In this document: piece after piece, positions 19,910 through 26,647 of the stretch
How the letters are laid out: every line of letters begins with the position of its first letter
Numbering within the stretch: position 1 is the stretch's first letter
NCBI GenBank assembly: GCA_905215015.1
Contig: CAJMOS010000027.1
Coordinates: 1 to 26,647 of the forward strand
Length of the DNA stretch: 26,647 nucleotides
Source: an uncultured bacterium
GTDB taxonomy: Bacteria; Spirochaetota; Spirochaetia; Sphaerochaetales; Sphaerochaetaceae
Reading direction: 5' to 3'
Translations under genes and position numbers: made by a program
The notes under the pieces: model-generated
The model's database searches: none
Told to the model about the DNA's origin: nothing
The model's input: the letters and a program-made list of their open reading frames with translations, nothing else

Positions 19910-21277
19910 TCAGGGCGCCGAATCGAGGTGTTCCTCCCTGGTGTCACGCTTCATCTGGCGCTGCAGGTACACGTAGTAGCACAAGTTGAGGAAGATGCCG
20001 AAGACGGTGGCAATCGGGGCGGCCAGGCCGATCATGGTCAGGCTTGCCTCAGGTCTCGTGCTCAGGTAATAGGAAAGCGGGAGCCTGACGAACAGGGTCT
20101 GCAGCAGCCCCTGCACCATGACCCACAGAGACTTCTCGTGTCCGTTGAAATAGCCGACCATGCTGAAGAGTATGGCGGTGACGATGGTCTCCAGCGAGAA
20201 ACCCCTGAGGTAGGCGAACCCTTTCTCCACAACGCGTTGGTCTGTGGTGAAGCAAGCCGTCAGCAGGTTGCCCTTGAAGAAGACCGCGAGGAAGACCAGG
20301 ACCCCGACGCAGAGTCCGAAGGTGATGCCGGTATCCAGCGTCCGCTTGGCCCGCATCTCGTTGTCCGCACCCACATTCTGGGAGACGAACGAAGCCATGG
20401 ACTGCATCAGCGCGCTGGGAACCAGCATGGCGAAGTTGACGATCTTGCACGCGACCCCATATCCGGAAGAGGCCTCGAGACCCAGACGGTTGACAAAGGC
20501 GCAGATGGCGACAAAGGAAATCTGGGTCAACAGCTCCTGCAGGGCAAGAGGGATACCGACCTTCAGGAAGCGGACACACTGCTCGTTCGGCCGGATTTCG
20601 TTCCAGGTGATGCGCACCTGGGGGAACTTCTTTCCCAGCAGGACCAACGCGAACAGGACGCTGGCCGCCTGGGCGACGACCGTCGCGATAGCGGCACCTG
20701 CGACGTTCCCGTGCAGCACAGCCACCAGCAACAGGTCCCCGATTACATTTATCACGCAGGCGACCGCGACAAAGACCAACGGGGACTTGCTGTCCCCCAG
20801 TCCACGGAAAATGGCTGCCACCACGTTGTAGGCGACAATGAAGAAGATGCCGGCACCGCAGATACGGACGTAGGAAGCGGTAAGTCCGACCGCCTCTTCT
20901 GGAGCCTGCATCGCCAGCGCGATCGGACGGGCGAACCCCACCATCGCGAGGAAAAGCACCAGGGAGATGCCGCAGAAGACGAAGACCGCCCCCCCGACCA
21001 AGCGGGGAATGTTCTCAGGCCGCTGCTCGCCGATGGAGCGGGCGATCAGGACGGTGATGCCCATGGCAAGCTGGGTGACGACAAAGGTGACCAGGTTCAA
21101 TACCTGGCTGCCTGTCGAGACCCCCGAAAGCCCCGCTGTCGTTCCAAAACGGCCGACCACCAGCAGGTCGACAGCCCCATAGGCCGCCTGCAACACCAAG
21201 GCTCCGAGGATCGGGAGCATGAACCGGACCAGTTTCCGGAATATGCTCCCTTGGGTGAAATCGCTTTCCTCCCCCAT
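19910..21277 (-). CDS. MATE-family multidrug/small-molecule efflux transporter
   Basis: This 455-residue inner-membrane antiporter has about 12 helices in two similar halves. GALVLQAAYGAVDLLVVGRFGTTAG near the N terminus and the matching second-half segment GIPLALQELLTQISFVAICAFVNRLG show the MATE repeat. It would export drugs or metabolites driven by Na+ or H+. The ATG at 21277 overlaps the marR stop (TGATG) with GGGAGG 7 nt upstream, so the pair is translationally coupled and MarR very likely controls it. Substrates cannot be predicted. Confidence 0.93.
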   Translation of the reverse strand: MGEESDFTQGSIFRKLVRFMLPILGALVLQAAYGAVDLLVVGRFGTTAGLSGVSTGSQVLNLVTFVVTQLAMGITVLIARSIGEQRPENIPRLVGGAVFVFCGISLVLFLAMVGFARPIALAMQAPEEAVGLTASYVRICGAGIFFIVAYNVVAAIFRGLGDSKSPLVFVAVACVINVIGDLLLVAVLHGNVAGAAIATVVAQAASVLFALVLLGKKFPQVRITWNEIRPNEQCVRFLKVGIPLALQELLTQISFVAICAFVNRLGLEASSGYGVACKIVNFAMLVPSALMQSMASFVSQNVGADNEMRAKRTLDTGITFGLCVGVLVFLAVFFKGNLLTACFTTDQRVVEKGFAYLRGFSLETIVTAILFSMVGYFNGHEKSLWVMVQGLLQTLFVRLPLSYYLSTRPEASLTMIGLAAPIATVFGIFLNLCYYVYLQRQMKRDTREEHLDSAP

Positions 21278-21702
21278 CACAGCGCCTCCCTGACCCCGCG
21301 CACGAAGGCGACCAGCCGTTCCACATCCTGGTTGCTGAAACCGGAAAGCTTCTCCGCCATTTCCTGAAAGTAGTCGACGCTATAGGACTGGTGGATTCGC
21401 CTGCCTTTCCCGGTCAGCTCGACGTAGACGATCCGCTTGTCCTTGGAATCCTTGGTCTTTTTGACCAGGCCCTTCTTTTCCATGTCGGAGAAAGCGCGGG
21501 TGACTCCCGGTCTGGGAATTCCCCGCTGTGCCGCCACATCGCTGACCCGTACCGGTTTCCCCGCCCCAGCCAGCAAGGTGATGGTGTCAAGCAGGTGGAT
21601 GTACGAAGGCACCACTCCCTCGGGCAGGGACGGCATCTGCTCCCAGATCCTTTTTGCCTCATAAAAGGCATCGATCATCGTTTTCGCGTGTTGCATGTCC
21701 AT
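21277..21702 (-). CDS. MarR-family repressor of the MATE pump
   Basis: This 141-residue dimeric winged-helix regulator has a recognition region GIPRPGVTRAFSDMEKKGLV (61-80) and a wing DSKDKRIVYVELT (85-97). The ATG at 21702 is favoured: AAAGG precedes it, and the earlier ATG at 21732 overlaps the -10 and lies at or upstream of the expected transcription start. The gene is first in a two-gene operon with the MATE pump and has repeats over its promoter, which fits autoregulation relieved by a ligand that is also pumped out. The ligand is unknown. Confidence 0.9.
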   Translation of the reverse strand: MDMQHAKTMIDAFYEAKRIWEQMPSLPEGVVPSYIHLLDTITLLAGAGKPVRVSDVAAQRGIPRPGVTRAFSDMEKKGLVKKTKDSKDKRIVYVELTGKGRRIHQSYSVDYFQEMAEKLSGFSNQDVERLVAFVRGVREAL

Positions 21703-21706
21703 ATTC

Positions 21707-21738
21707 TTACCTTTGGTAATTATCATTGGCAATTATAT
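21707..21738. promoter_or_regulatory. Candidate MarR operator repeats
   Basis: TTGGTAATTATCA (21713-21725) and TTGGCAATTATAT (21726-21738) are tandem 13-bp direct repeats with 10 matches. TTACC-TTT-GGTAA (21707-21719) is a perfect inverted repeat. Together they cover the marR -10, the start site and the leader. Confidence 0.55.
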
Positions 21739-21759
21739 GGGGAACGGCAGGAGTGTCAA
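21732..21759 (-). promoter_or_regulatory. Consensus promoter of marR-MATE
   Basis: On the minus strand TTGACA (21759-21754), a 16-nt spacer and TATAAT (21737-21732): both boxes are perfect. The start would be near 21725, only some 23 nt before the ATG at 21702. Confidence 0.82.
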
Positions 21760-21832
21760 CCAATCAGACGGAATTGCAGGCTTTGCTTCATTTATTGTGG
21801 TAAGTTGTTTGATTTGTATGTTGAACTTTTCA

Positions 21833-21861
21833 TTTTCAAACCAAAATTGTCAGTTTATAGT
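21833..21861 (+). promoter_or_regulatory. Possible promoter of the symporter gene
   Basis: TTTTCA (21833-21838), a 17-nt spacer and TATAGT (21856-21861), about 35 nt before the ATG at 21896. Confidence 0.4.
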
Positions 21862-21895
21862 GAATACAGCATATCTCGTAAAAAAGGAGTGTTGT

Positions 21896-23185
21896 ATGGA
21901 ACAATCTGAAAAGAAGAAAGGTTTCATGTCCTGGTATTTCGGCACGAACCTGCTGTACAGGATTCTGGCAGGCATGGTACTTGGCATTATCCTTGGCCTC
22001 GTGTGCAAGGAACACATTCTCTGGATCAAACCGTTCGGCGACCTGTTCGTGCGGTTGCTCAAGATGATCGTCATGCCGATCATCGTCTCCACGCTGATTA
22101 CCGGTGCGGCATCGATCAGCCCCGCCAAGCTTGGCAAAGTGGGCATCCGCATCGTACTGCTGTACCTGCTGACATCGGCCTTCGCGGTCGCCATCGGACT
22201 TCTTGTCGGTTCCCTGCTCCACCCCCATGTCGCCATCGACGCCACGACGGTCGCTTCCGCGGCAGGCAAGGATGTCGCGAAACTGTCCTTCTCCACCACG
22301 TTGCTCAACATTGTTCCTACCAACTATTTCACTTCGATTGTCAACGAGCAGGTGCTTCCCGTCATCTTCTTCTCCATCCTCTTCGGCATTGGCGTGAGCT
22401 ACCTCTGCATCAGCAAGGACGAGAAGGTCCGCAAGAACGGCGAGACCATCCTCGCCTTCTTCGAGGGAGTCTCCACGGTCATGACCAAGATGGTCGGAGC
22501 GATCATGCAGTACGCTCCGATAGGTGTCTGCGCCCTGATCGCCACGGTCTTCGCCACCCTCGGGGCCAAGGTCATCGGCGGGCTTGGCATGGTAGTGCTG
22601 ACCGTCTTCATCGGCTACGGGCTGCACATCCTGATCGTCTACTTCGGCATGGTCGGCCTTTTCGGCATCTCCCCGATCCGTTTCTGGAAAGAGGCGAAAA
22701 ACCCCTTCATCACCGGCTTCGTCACCCGCTCCTCCTACGGTACCGTCCCGGTCACCATGGAATGCTGCAAGAATCTTGGAGTCCCGAAGGAAGTCTACAG
22801 CTTTTCCATTCCGCTGGGCGCCACGATCAATATGGACGGCACGGCAATCTACCAGGGTGTCTGCTGCATCTTCATCGCCTTGAGCGCGACCGGACAGATG
22901 CTTACCGGAGCGCAGATGGGGACGGTCATCCTGACCGCGACCCTGATGAGCATCGGCACTGCCGGCGTCCCCGGCGCAGGCGCGATCATGCTGCTGATGG
23001 TGCTCGATTCCATCGGTCTCAGGGTTGACGCGGGTTCCGCCGTCGCGGGTGCCTACGCGATCATCCTCGGTCTCGACGCGATTCTCGACATGGGTCGCAC
23101 CGCGGTGAACGTCACCGGCGATGCCGCGTGCACCGCTTGTGTCGCCAAGCAGATGGGACTGCTCGGCACCAAGGCCGACCAGTAA
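21896..23185 (+). CDS. Acidic amino acid/dicarboxylate:cation symporter (DAACS)
   Basis: This 429-residue inner-membrane transporter belongs to the GltPh/GltT family (8 helices plus two re-entrant hairpins). The hairpin-1 serine motif is RSSYGTVP (278-285), NMDGT is at 312-316, and GVPGAG at 358-363. The last helix has D394, D398, R401, T402, N405 and D409 in a GltPh-like LDAILDMGRTAVNVTGD arrangement. R401 pairs with the side-chain carboxylate, which favours aspartate/glutamate (or C4-dicarboxylates) over neutral amino acids. The ATG at 21896 has AAGGAG 6 nt upstream. It diverges from marR and is followed by a terminator, so it is a single-gene unit. Confidence 0.93.
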   Translation: MEQSEKKKGFMSWYFGTNLLYRILAGMVLGIILGLVCKEHILWIKPFGDLFVRLLKMIVMPIIVSTLITGAASISPAKLGKVGIRIVLLYLLTSAFAVAIGLLVGSLLHPHVAIDATTVASAAGKDVAKLSFSTTLLNIVPTNYFTSIVNEQVLPVIFFSILFGIGVSYLCISKDEKVRKNGETILAFFEGVSTVMTKMVGAIMQYAPIGVCALIATVFATLGAKVIGGLGMVVLTVFIGYGLHILIVYFGMVGLFGISPIRFWKEAKNPFITGFVTRSSYGTVPVTMECCKNLGVPKEVYSFSIPLGATINMDGTAIYQGVCCIFIALSATGQMLTGAQMGTVILTATLMSIGTAGVPGAGAIMLLMVLDSIGLRVDAGSAVAGAYAIILGLDAILDMGRTAVNVTGDAACTACVAKQMGLLGTKADQ

Positions 23186-23199
23186 TCGCTTTTCTCTCC

Positions 23200-23235
23200 A
23201 AAGGGAACGGGGGCCCCGCGAGGCCCCGTTCCTTT
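23200..23235. terminator. Bidirectional hairpin between symporter and ABC operon
   Basis: AAAGGGAACGGGG (23200-23212) pairs with CCCCGTTCCTTT (23224-23235) with one bulged G. It lies between two convergent stops and should terminate both. The T-runs are short on each side. Confidence 0.7.
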
Positions 23236-23248
23236 GTGTCTCCGGCGC

Positions 23249-24391
23249 TCAGGCTTTCCGGGTACCTGTGGCTCCGCTGGCAGTCTGGTTGTACATGCGT
23301 CGGACCTGGTCGTCGGTCAGGTCGATGCCGTACATCTCCTTGTAATACTTCTTCACCTCGGCAACCAGGTCATAGTCGCTGAAAAGTTCCGGGTAGACCT
23401 TCTGGGCCATCCACAGCAGCGTGACCGGCGTGTCAGAGCTCGGCGTGTAGGAACGGTAGGTTCCCAATGGCATCTTGTAGACCTGCCCCTCCCTGACCGC
23501 CTTGACCGGCGCCCAGTCATAGCCGCTTACCGTGTTGTCGTACAGGTCCTCGGGCACGGTCGGCGTGAAGTTGGTGACCAGGATCACGTCCGGATCCCAC
23601 TGGTAGACCTGCTCCATGTTGATCACGGCGCTGGAGTTCTCCGCGGCGACTTCCTCGGCGACGTTCTTCGCCCCGATCTTGTCGCACCAGGACTGGCCGA
23701 AAAAGCGCTTGCCGCTGGTGACCATCGTCTTCTCGCTGTACTGGAAGAGGAAGAGCACCTTCTTCCGCTGCTCCTCGGGAATCCGGCCGACACGCTCCTG
23801 GATCATCTGTTCCATCGCATGGCTGTACGCCGAGACCTTGTCGTTCTTGGCGTATTCCGGCCAGACCTGGGAGAGCAGGCCGATCCATCCATCATAGGTT
23901 GCGGTGAGATCGTAGTCCCACTTGTTGACCGAAAAGCCGATAGCAGGGATGCCGGCGTCCTTGACCGTCTGCTTCTGCTTGGCGTTGCCCGCAATGACGA
24001 AGACGGCATCGGGATCCAGTTTCAGCAGTTCCTCGACGTTGATTTCGTCACCCTCGTCGAACTTGGTGCTGATGTTCAGGTAGGATGGGAAAATCTCCCC
24101 GAGCAGCCCCGCTTTGGCCGCTCCGAGGGCAGCCGGCGGGATGCCGACAATCTTGTCCGTCCCACCCAGGAAGACCGCCATGACGCTGGGTAACGGCCAA
24201 GGCTGGACGATGGCGACACGGTTAACGACGCTAGGAATCTCCACCGACTCGCCATCGTGGTCGACGATGGTCCGTGTGGAGGGTTCCGCGCTCTTGGCGA
24301 CTTCCCGACTTGCCTGCGCAAAGACAGGAGACATGGCCGTGCATGCGAGCAGCATCACGGCGATATATGAGAGCAACTTCTTCATTCTCAT
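23249..24391 (-). CDS. ABC transporter substrate-binding protein (FecB/BtuF type)
   Basis: This 380-residue exported protein belongs to the Peripla_BP_2 (TroA-like, iron-siderophore/cobalamin) group. Signal options are lipobox LLAC with C17, or cleavage after VFA at 25; both are plausible. The mature domain shows TIVDHDGESVEIP, NRVAIV, TDKIVGIPP, INVEELLKLDPDAVFVI, WDPDVILVTN and APVKAVREGQVYKMP, the standard two-lobe pattern. The ATG at 24391 follows GGAGGAGG by 6 nt. It is last in the operon, 17 nt after the ATPase. The ligand is likely a metal complex (iron-chelate, corrinoid or another tetrapyrrole); the nitrogenase-like neighbour makes a cofactor-related ligand attractive but unproven. 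Confidence 0.88.
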   Translation of the reverse strand: MRMKKLLSYIAVMLLACTAMSPVFAQASREVAKSAEPSTRTIVDHDGESVEIPSVVNRVAIVQPWPLPSVMAVFLGGTDKIVGIPPAALGAAKAGLLGEIFPSYLNISTKFDEGDEINVEELLKLDPDAVFVIAGNAKQKQTVKDAGIPAIGFSVNKWDYDLTATYDGWIGLLSQVWPEYAKNDKVSAYSHAMEQMIQERVGRIPEEQRKKVLFLFQYSEKTMVTSGKRFFGQSWCDKIGAKNVAEEVAAENSSAVINMEQVYQWDPDVILVTNFTPTVPEDLYDNTVSGYDWAPVKAVREGQVYKMPLGTYRSYTPSSDTPVTLLWMAQKVYPELFSDYDLVAEVKKYYKEMYGIDLTDDQVRRMYNQTASGATGTRKA

Positions 24392-24408
24392 TGCTATCCT
24401 CCTCCATT

Positions 24409-25197
24409 TCATAGCAGGGAAACAGGCACCACATCGGTGTAGCTTTTCCCTTCCCACTCGAAGCGCTGGATATGGACGTTGACGTCGAAGGTCGCGCAAA
24501 GGCGGTCCTCGGTCAGCACTTCCGTTACCGGTCCGCTCTCATTGGTCCCATCCCGGTGCAGCAGCAGAGCCCGGTCGGCGATGCGCATGGCATGCTCCGG
24601 ATAATGGGTGTTGACGATGGCCGACAGGCCTTTCTCCTTGACAAGACTCCTGATGGCCTGCAGCACCACCAGCTGGTTGCGGAAGTCCAGGTTCGATTCC
24701 GGCTCGTCGAAGACCAGCATCTTCGGCCGGCTCGCCAAAGCTCTGGCGATCAATACCATCTGCAGCTCTCCGCCCGACATCTGGGTGCACTTCTTGTCCT
24801 TCAGCTTCTCCACGCCGCACTCCCTCAGGGCATCCATGGCGGCCTCCACGTCCTCGGCCTTGGGCTGCCTGAGAAGACCGATGCGGCTGGAACGTCCCAT
24901 CATCACCAATTCCAGGGCGGTGAAGGCGAAGGAAACGCCTCGCGCCTGAGGGACGTAGGCAATCCGTTTCCAGATTTCCCGTTCCGGATACAGGGAAAGC
25001 TCCTGACCGTCCAGGTAGGTAGCCCCGCTCTGCCAGGGAAGCATCCCCATCATGCAGCGCAGCAGCGTCGTCTTTCCGACCCCGTTGGGGCCGAGGATGC
25101 AGAGCACCTGCCCGCCCTCCACTCCAAGGTTGACGTTCTGCAGGATCTGCCTGCTCCTCGAATAGCCGAAATAGCCGTTGCGTACCGTGAAATTCAT
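24409..25197 (-). CDS. ABC transporter ATPase (FecE/FepC type)
   Basis: This 262-residue cytosolic ATPase energises the FecCD permease. Walker A is GPNGVGKTT (36-44), the Q-loop is Q84 (VPQ), the signature is QMSGGELQ (139-146), Walker B is MLVFDEP (160-166) and the switch is H198 (NTHYPEH). All key residues are intact; the signature has Met for the usual Leu. The ATG at 25197 overlaps the permease stop (ATGA) with GGAGG about 9 nt upstream. The C-terminal region after about 215 is typical of the family. Confidence 0.94.
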   Translation of the reverse strand: MNFTVRNGYFGYSRSRQILQNVNLGVEGGQVLCILGPNGVGKTTLLRCMMGMLPWQSGATYLDGQELSLYPEREIWKRIAYVPQARGVSFAFTALELVMMGRSSRIGLLRQPKAEDVEAAMDALRECGVEKLKDKKCTQMSGGELQMVLIARALASRPKMLVFDEPESNLDFRNQLVVLQAIRSLVKEKGLSAIVNTHYPEHAMRIADRALLLHRDGTNESGPVTEVLTEDRLCATFDVNVHIQRFEWEGKSYTDVVPVSLL

Positions 25198-26210
25198 GTC
25201 CACGCACCTCCAGTCTTTTTCAGAAGGACAACGAAGAAGGGAGCCCCGATGACGGCAGTCAGGATGGAAATCGGGACTTCGGCAGAGCTGGCTGCGCGCG
25301 CCAGCGTGTCGATGACCAGCAGGAAGGTGGCGCCAAGGGAGATGGATACCGGCACCACCGAACGGTTGTCCGACCCCATCAGCATTCTTGCGGCGTGGGG
25401 AACCAGAAGGCCTATCCAGCCTACCGAGCCGCACATGCTGACACAGCTGGCTGTAATCATCGATGACGCGACAATCACCACCAGGCGCAAGGCGGAGATG
25501 TTCACCCCCATCGACCGAGCTTCATCCTCGCTGAGGCTGAGGATGTTCAGCCTCCACCGCAAGGCGAGGATGACCAGCACGCCGATGACGATGAAGGGAA
25601 GCCCCAACGCCAAAGTGTGCAGACTCGCTCCCGAAAGGCTCCCCATCAGCCAGTAGGTGATGGCGGGCAGCTGGTCTTGCGGGTCGGCCACATATTTGAC
25701 CAACGATACGAATGCCTGGAAGAGCGCGCCGATGACCATGCCGGCAAGGACGATCATGACCACCGAGCTCCGGCCCTGCTGACGGCCGATGGCATAGGTG
25801 ATGGCGCAACACAAAAGTCCGAAAAGCAGAGCTACGAACTGGGTGGCGATCAGGCCTCCATGCAGCAGCATGGCGAGCGCCGCCCCAAAGGAAGCGCCAC
25901 TTGCGACCCCCAAGGTGTCTGGTGTCGCCAAGGGGTTGGTGAAGAGGCTCTGGAACGAGGTTCCCGCCACCGACAACCCCGCTCCGACGAACAGGGCAAG
26001 GATGATGCGGGGAAGCCTGACCTTGAAGACGACCGAGCGCAGCACCTGGGGGAAGGCGTCGCTCTCCGGCCCGGCGAGCAAGATCCGCACCGTGTCCGTC
26101 AGCGAGATCTCGTAACGTCCACAGCCGATGCAAACCAACGCGGTAAGCAAGGGAAGCAGGACCAGAAAGACAGCCAGCAGCCTGCGCAGGAGAGTGTGTC
26201 TTCCGTTCAT
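25194..26210 (-). CDS. ABC transporter permease, FecCD family
   Basis: This 338-residue inner-membrane permease of iron-siderophore/vitamin B12 type has about 10 helices. The FecCD signature is present: KVRLPRIILALFVGAGL (63-79) and FQSLFTNPLATPDTLGVASG (86-105). EDEARSMGVN is the coupling region that contacts the ATPase, and GWIGLLVPHAARMLMG follows. The ATG at 26210 overlaps the stop of the nitrogenase-like gene (ATGA), so transport and the upstream enzyme are made from one message. Confidence 0.93.
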   Translation of the reverse strand: MNGRHTLLRRLLAVFLVLLPLLTALVCIGCGRYEISLTDTVRILLAGPESDAFPQVLRSVVFKVRLPRIILALFVGAGLSVAGTSFQSLFTNPLATPDTLGVASGASFGAALAMLLHGGLIATQFVALLFGLLCCAITYAIGRQQGRSSVVMIVLAGMVIGALFQAFVSLVKYVADPQDQLPAITYWLMGSLSGASLHTLALGLPFIVIGVLVILALRWRLNILSLSEDEARSMGVNISALRLVVIVASSMITASCVSMCGSVGWIGLLVPHAARMLMGSDNRSVVPVSISLGATFLLVIDTLARAASSAEVPISILTAVIGAPFFVVLLKKTGGAWT

Positions 26211-26647
26211 TCCGCGACCTCATCAATGAAAGCTTCCATTTCCTTTCCCAGATACGAAGGAATCGAATCCCAGTAGACCTTGCTGGAAATGGCCACCGAT
26301 GGCAGGCCATGGAAACGGACACCCGCTTTCCGGACCAACGGGTGGTAGAGGGGATCGGCGATGACATCGGTATAATCGGTGGAGGCAAGGATGGAGCGTA
26401 TCTCCTTTTCCGACCAGGTGTTCCAGTCTCCTTTCTCCATAAAGGAGCCGTCTGCCCGGAAAAGCACATCCACCATCACCTCCCCCACGCCCCGGCGGCG
26501 CAATTCATCGCGGAGCATGGCTGAAAGGACCTGCTCCCCGAGAATCACCACCTTCCGGCCGCTTGCAGGCTTGGGGAAACGGATGGGCGTTCCTCCCATC
26601 CGAGCCTCCATCAACGTTCCATCCCCGATCGGGCAACCTGCCACATA
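26207..26647 (-). CDS. Nitrogenase component 1-like protein, C-terminal part (cut by window edge)
   Basis: The frame is open to the window edge, and 146 residues of the C-terminal part are visible. They run from GCPIGDGT, through RKVVILGEQVLSAMLRDELR, to DVIADPLYHPLV, FHGLPSVAISSKVY and a terminal helix. The PIG turn, a Rossmann-like restart (KVVILGEQ), a strand ending ADPL and a late P-x-x-A-x-S segment resemble the third domain of nitrogenase component 1 relatives (NifD/NifK, BchN/B, CfbD and uncharacterised groups). The N-terminal cluster-binding cysteines would lie outside, so the subgroup cannot be assigned. It overlaps the FecCD permease by ATGA. Confidence is limited by the truncation. 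Confidence 0.55.
   Translation of the reverse strand, partial: YVAGCPIGDGTLMEARMGGTPIRFPKPASGRKVVILGEQVLSAMLRDELRRRGVGEVMVDVLFRADGSFMEKGDWNTWSEKEIRSILASTDYTDVIADPLYHPLVRKAGVRFHGLPSVAISSKVYWDSIPSYLGKEMEAFIDEVAE

Noticed and set aside
19928..21367. A 479-codon plus-strand ORF opposite the MATE gene
   Set aside because: Asp/Gln/Arg-rich mirror of a membrane protein; no domains.
1..26647. tRNA genes, rRNA, riboswitches or CRISPR arrays
   Set aside because: I looked for T-loop motifs, regularly spaced repeats and long structured leaders and found none I could support.

Overview
The window is a GC-rich (roughly 55-60 % by eye) bacterial chromosome segment. It is gene-dense, with strong GGAGG-type ribosome binding sites, many 1-14 nt gene overlaps and sigma-70-like promoters. 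The gene set (flavodiiron protein FprA, a NimA-like flavin-fold protein, Aquifex-type aconitase, a nitrogenase-like protein, no respiratory genes) suggests an anaerobe. A relaxed spirochaete-like lipobox and the overall protein flavour make a Sphaerochaeta-like spirochaete my best guess, but this is a weak inference. I saw no rRNA, tRNA, CRISPR array, insertion sequence or prophage.

Layout. 1-5800 is a metabolic block: a YfcE-type phosphodiesterase (-), argG (+) behind an AT-rich leader with six TGCAT repeats, a GNAT protein (-), guanine deaminase (+), an ArsR/SmtB regulator with a complete alpha-5 zinc site (-), and citrate synthase (+) overlapping a HAD hydrolase that starts at TTG. 5784-8796 holds aconitase (-), a frameshifted NUDIX gene (+) and a low-molecular-weight tyrosine phosphatase (-). 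8797-10090 looks like worn sequence. It has an orphan terminator, a 39-codon ORF, a DUF2249-like/CMD-like protein, a 37-codon ORF coupled to it, and an unused Shine-Dalgarno. 10090-12000 has a 3-methyladenine glycosylase (+) facing an alpha/beta hydrolase-GNAT pair (-).

12128-14868 is a c-di-GMP module on the minus strand: an EAL protein whose stop overlaps the start of a membrane GGDEF protein. Next are an orphan lipoprotein (15145-16083) and a minus-strand run: MarR, MATE efflux pump, membrane-anchored methyltransferase, LCMT-like methyltransferase, NimA-like protein and FprA. marR-MATE has a near-consensus promoter with tandem repeats over the -10. The methyltransferase pair has its own promoter-like region with two inverted repeats. 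A dicarboxylate/acidic amino acid symporter diverges from marR.

23249-26647 is a minus-strand operon for FecBCD-type ABC uptake (permease, ATPase, binding protein). The permease start overlaps the stop of an upstream gene, cut by the window edge, whose visible C-terminal part looks like nitrogenase component 1. This nitrogenase-like/metal-complex-uptake operon is the best candidate for an undescribed system. Several convergent pairs carry their terminator hairpin inside the 3' coding end of one gene, a compact-genome feature seen repeatedly here.
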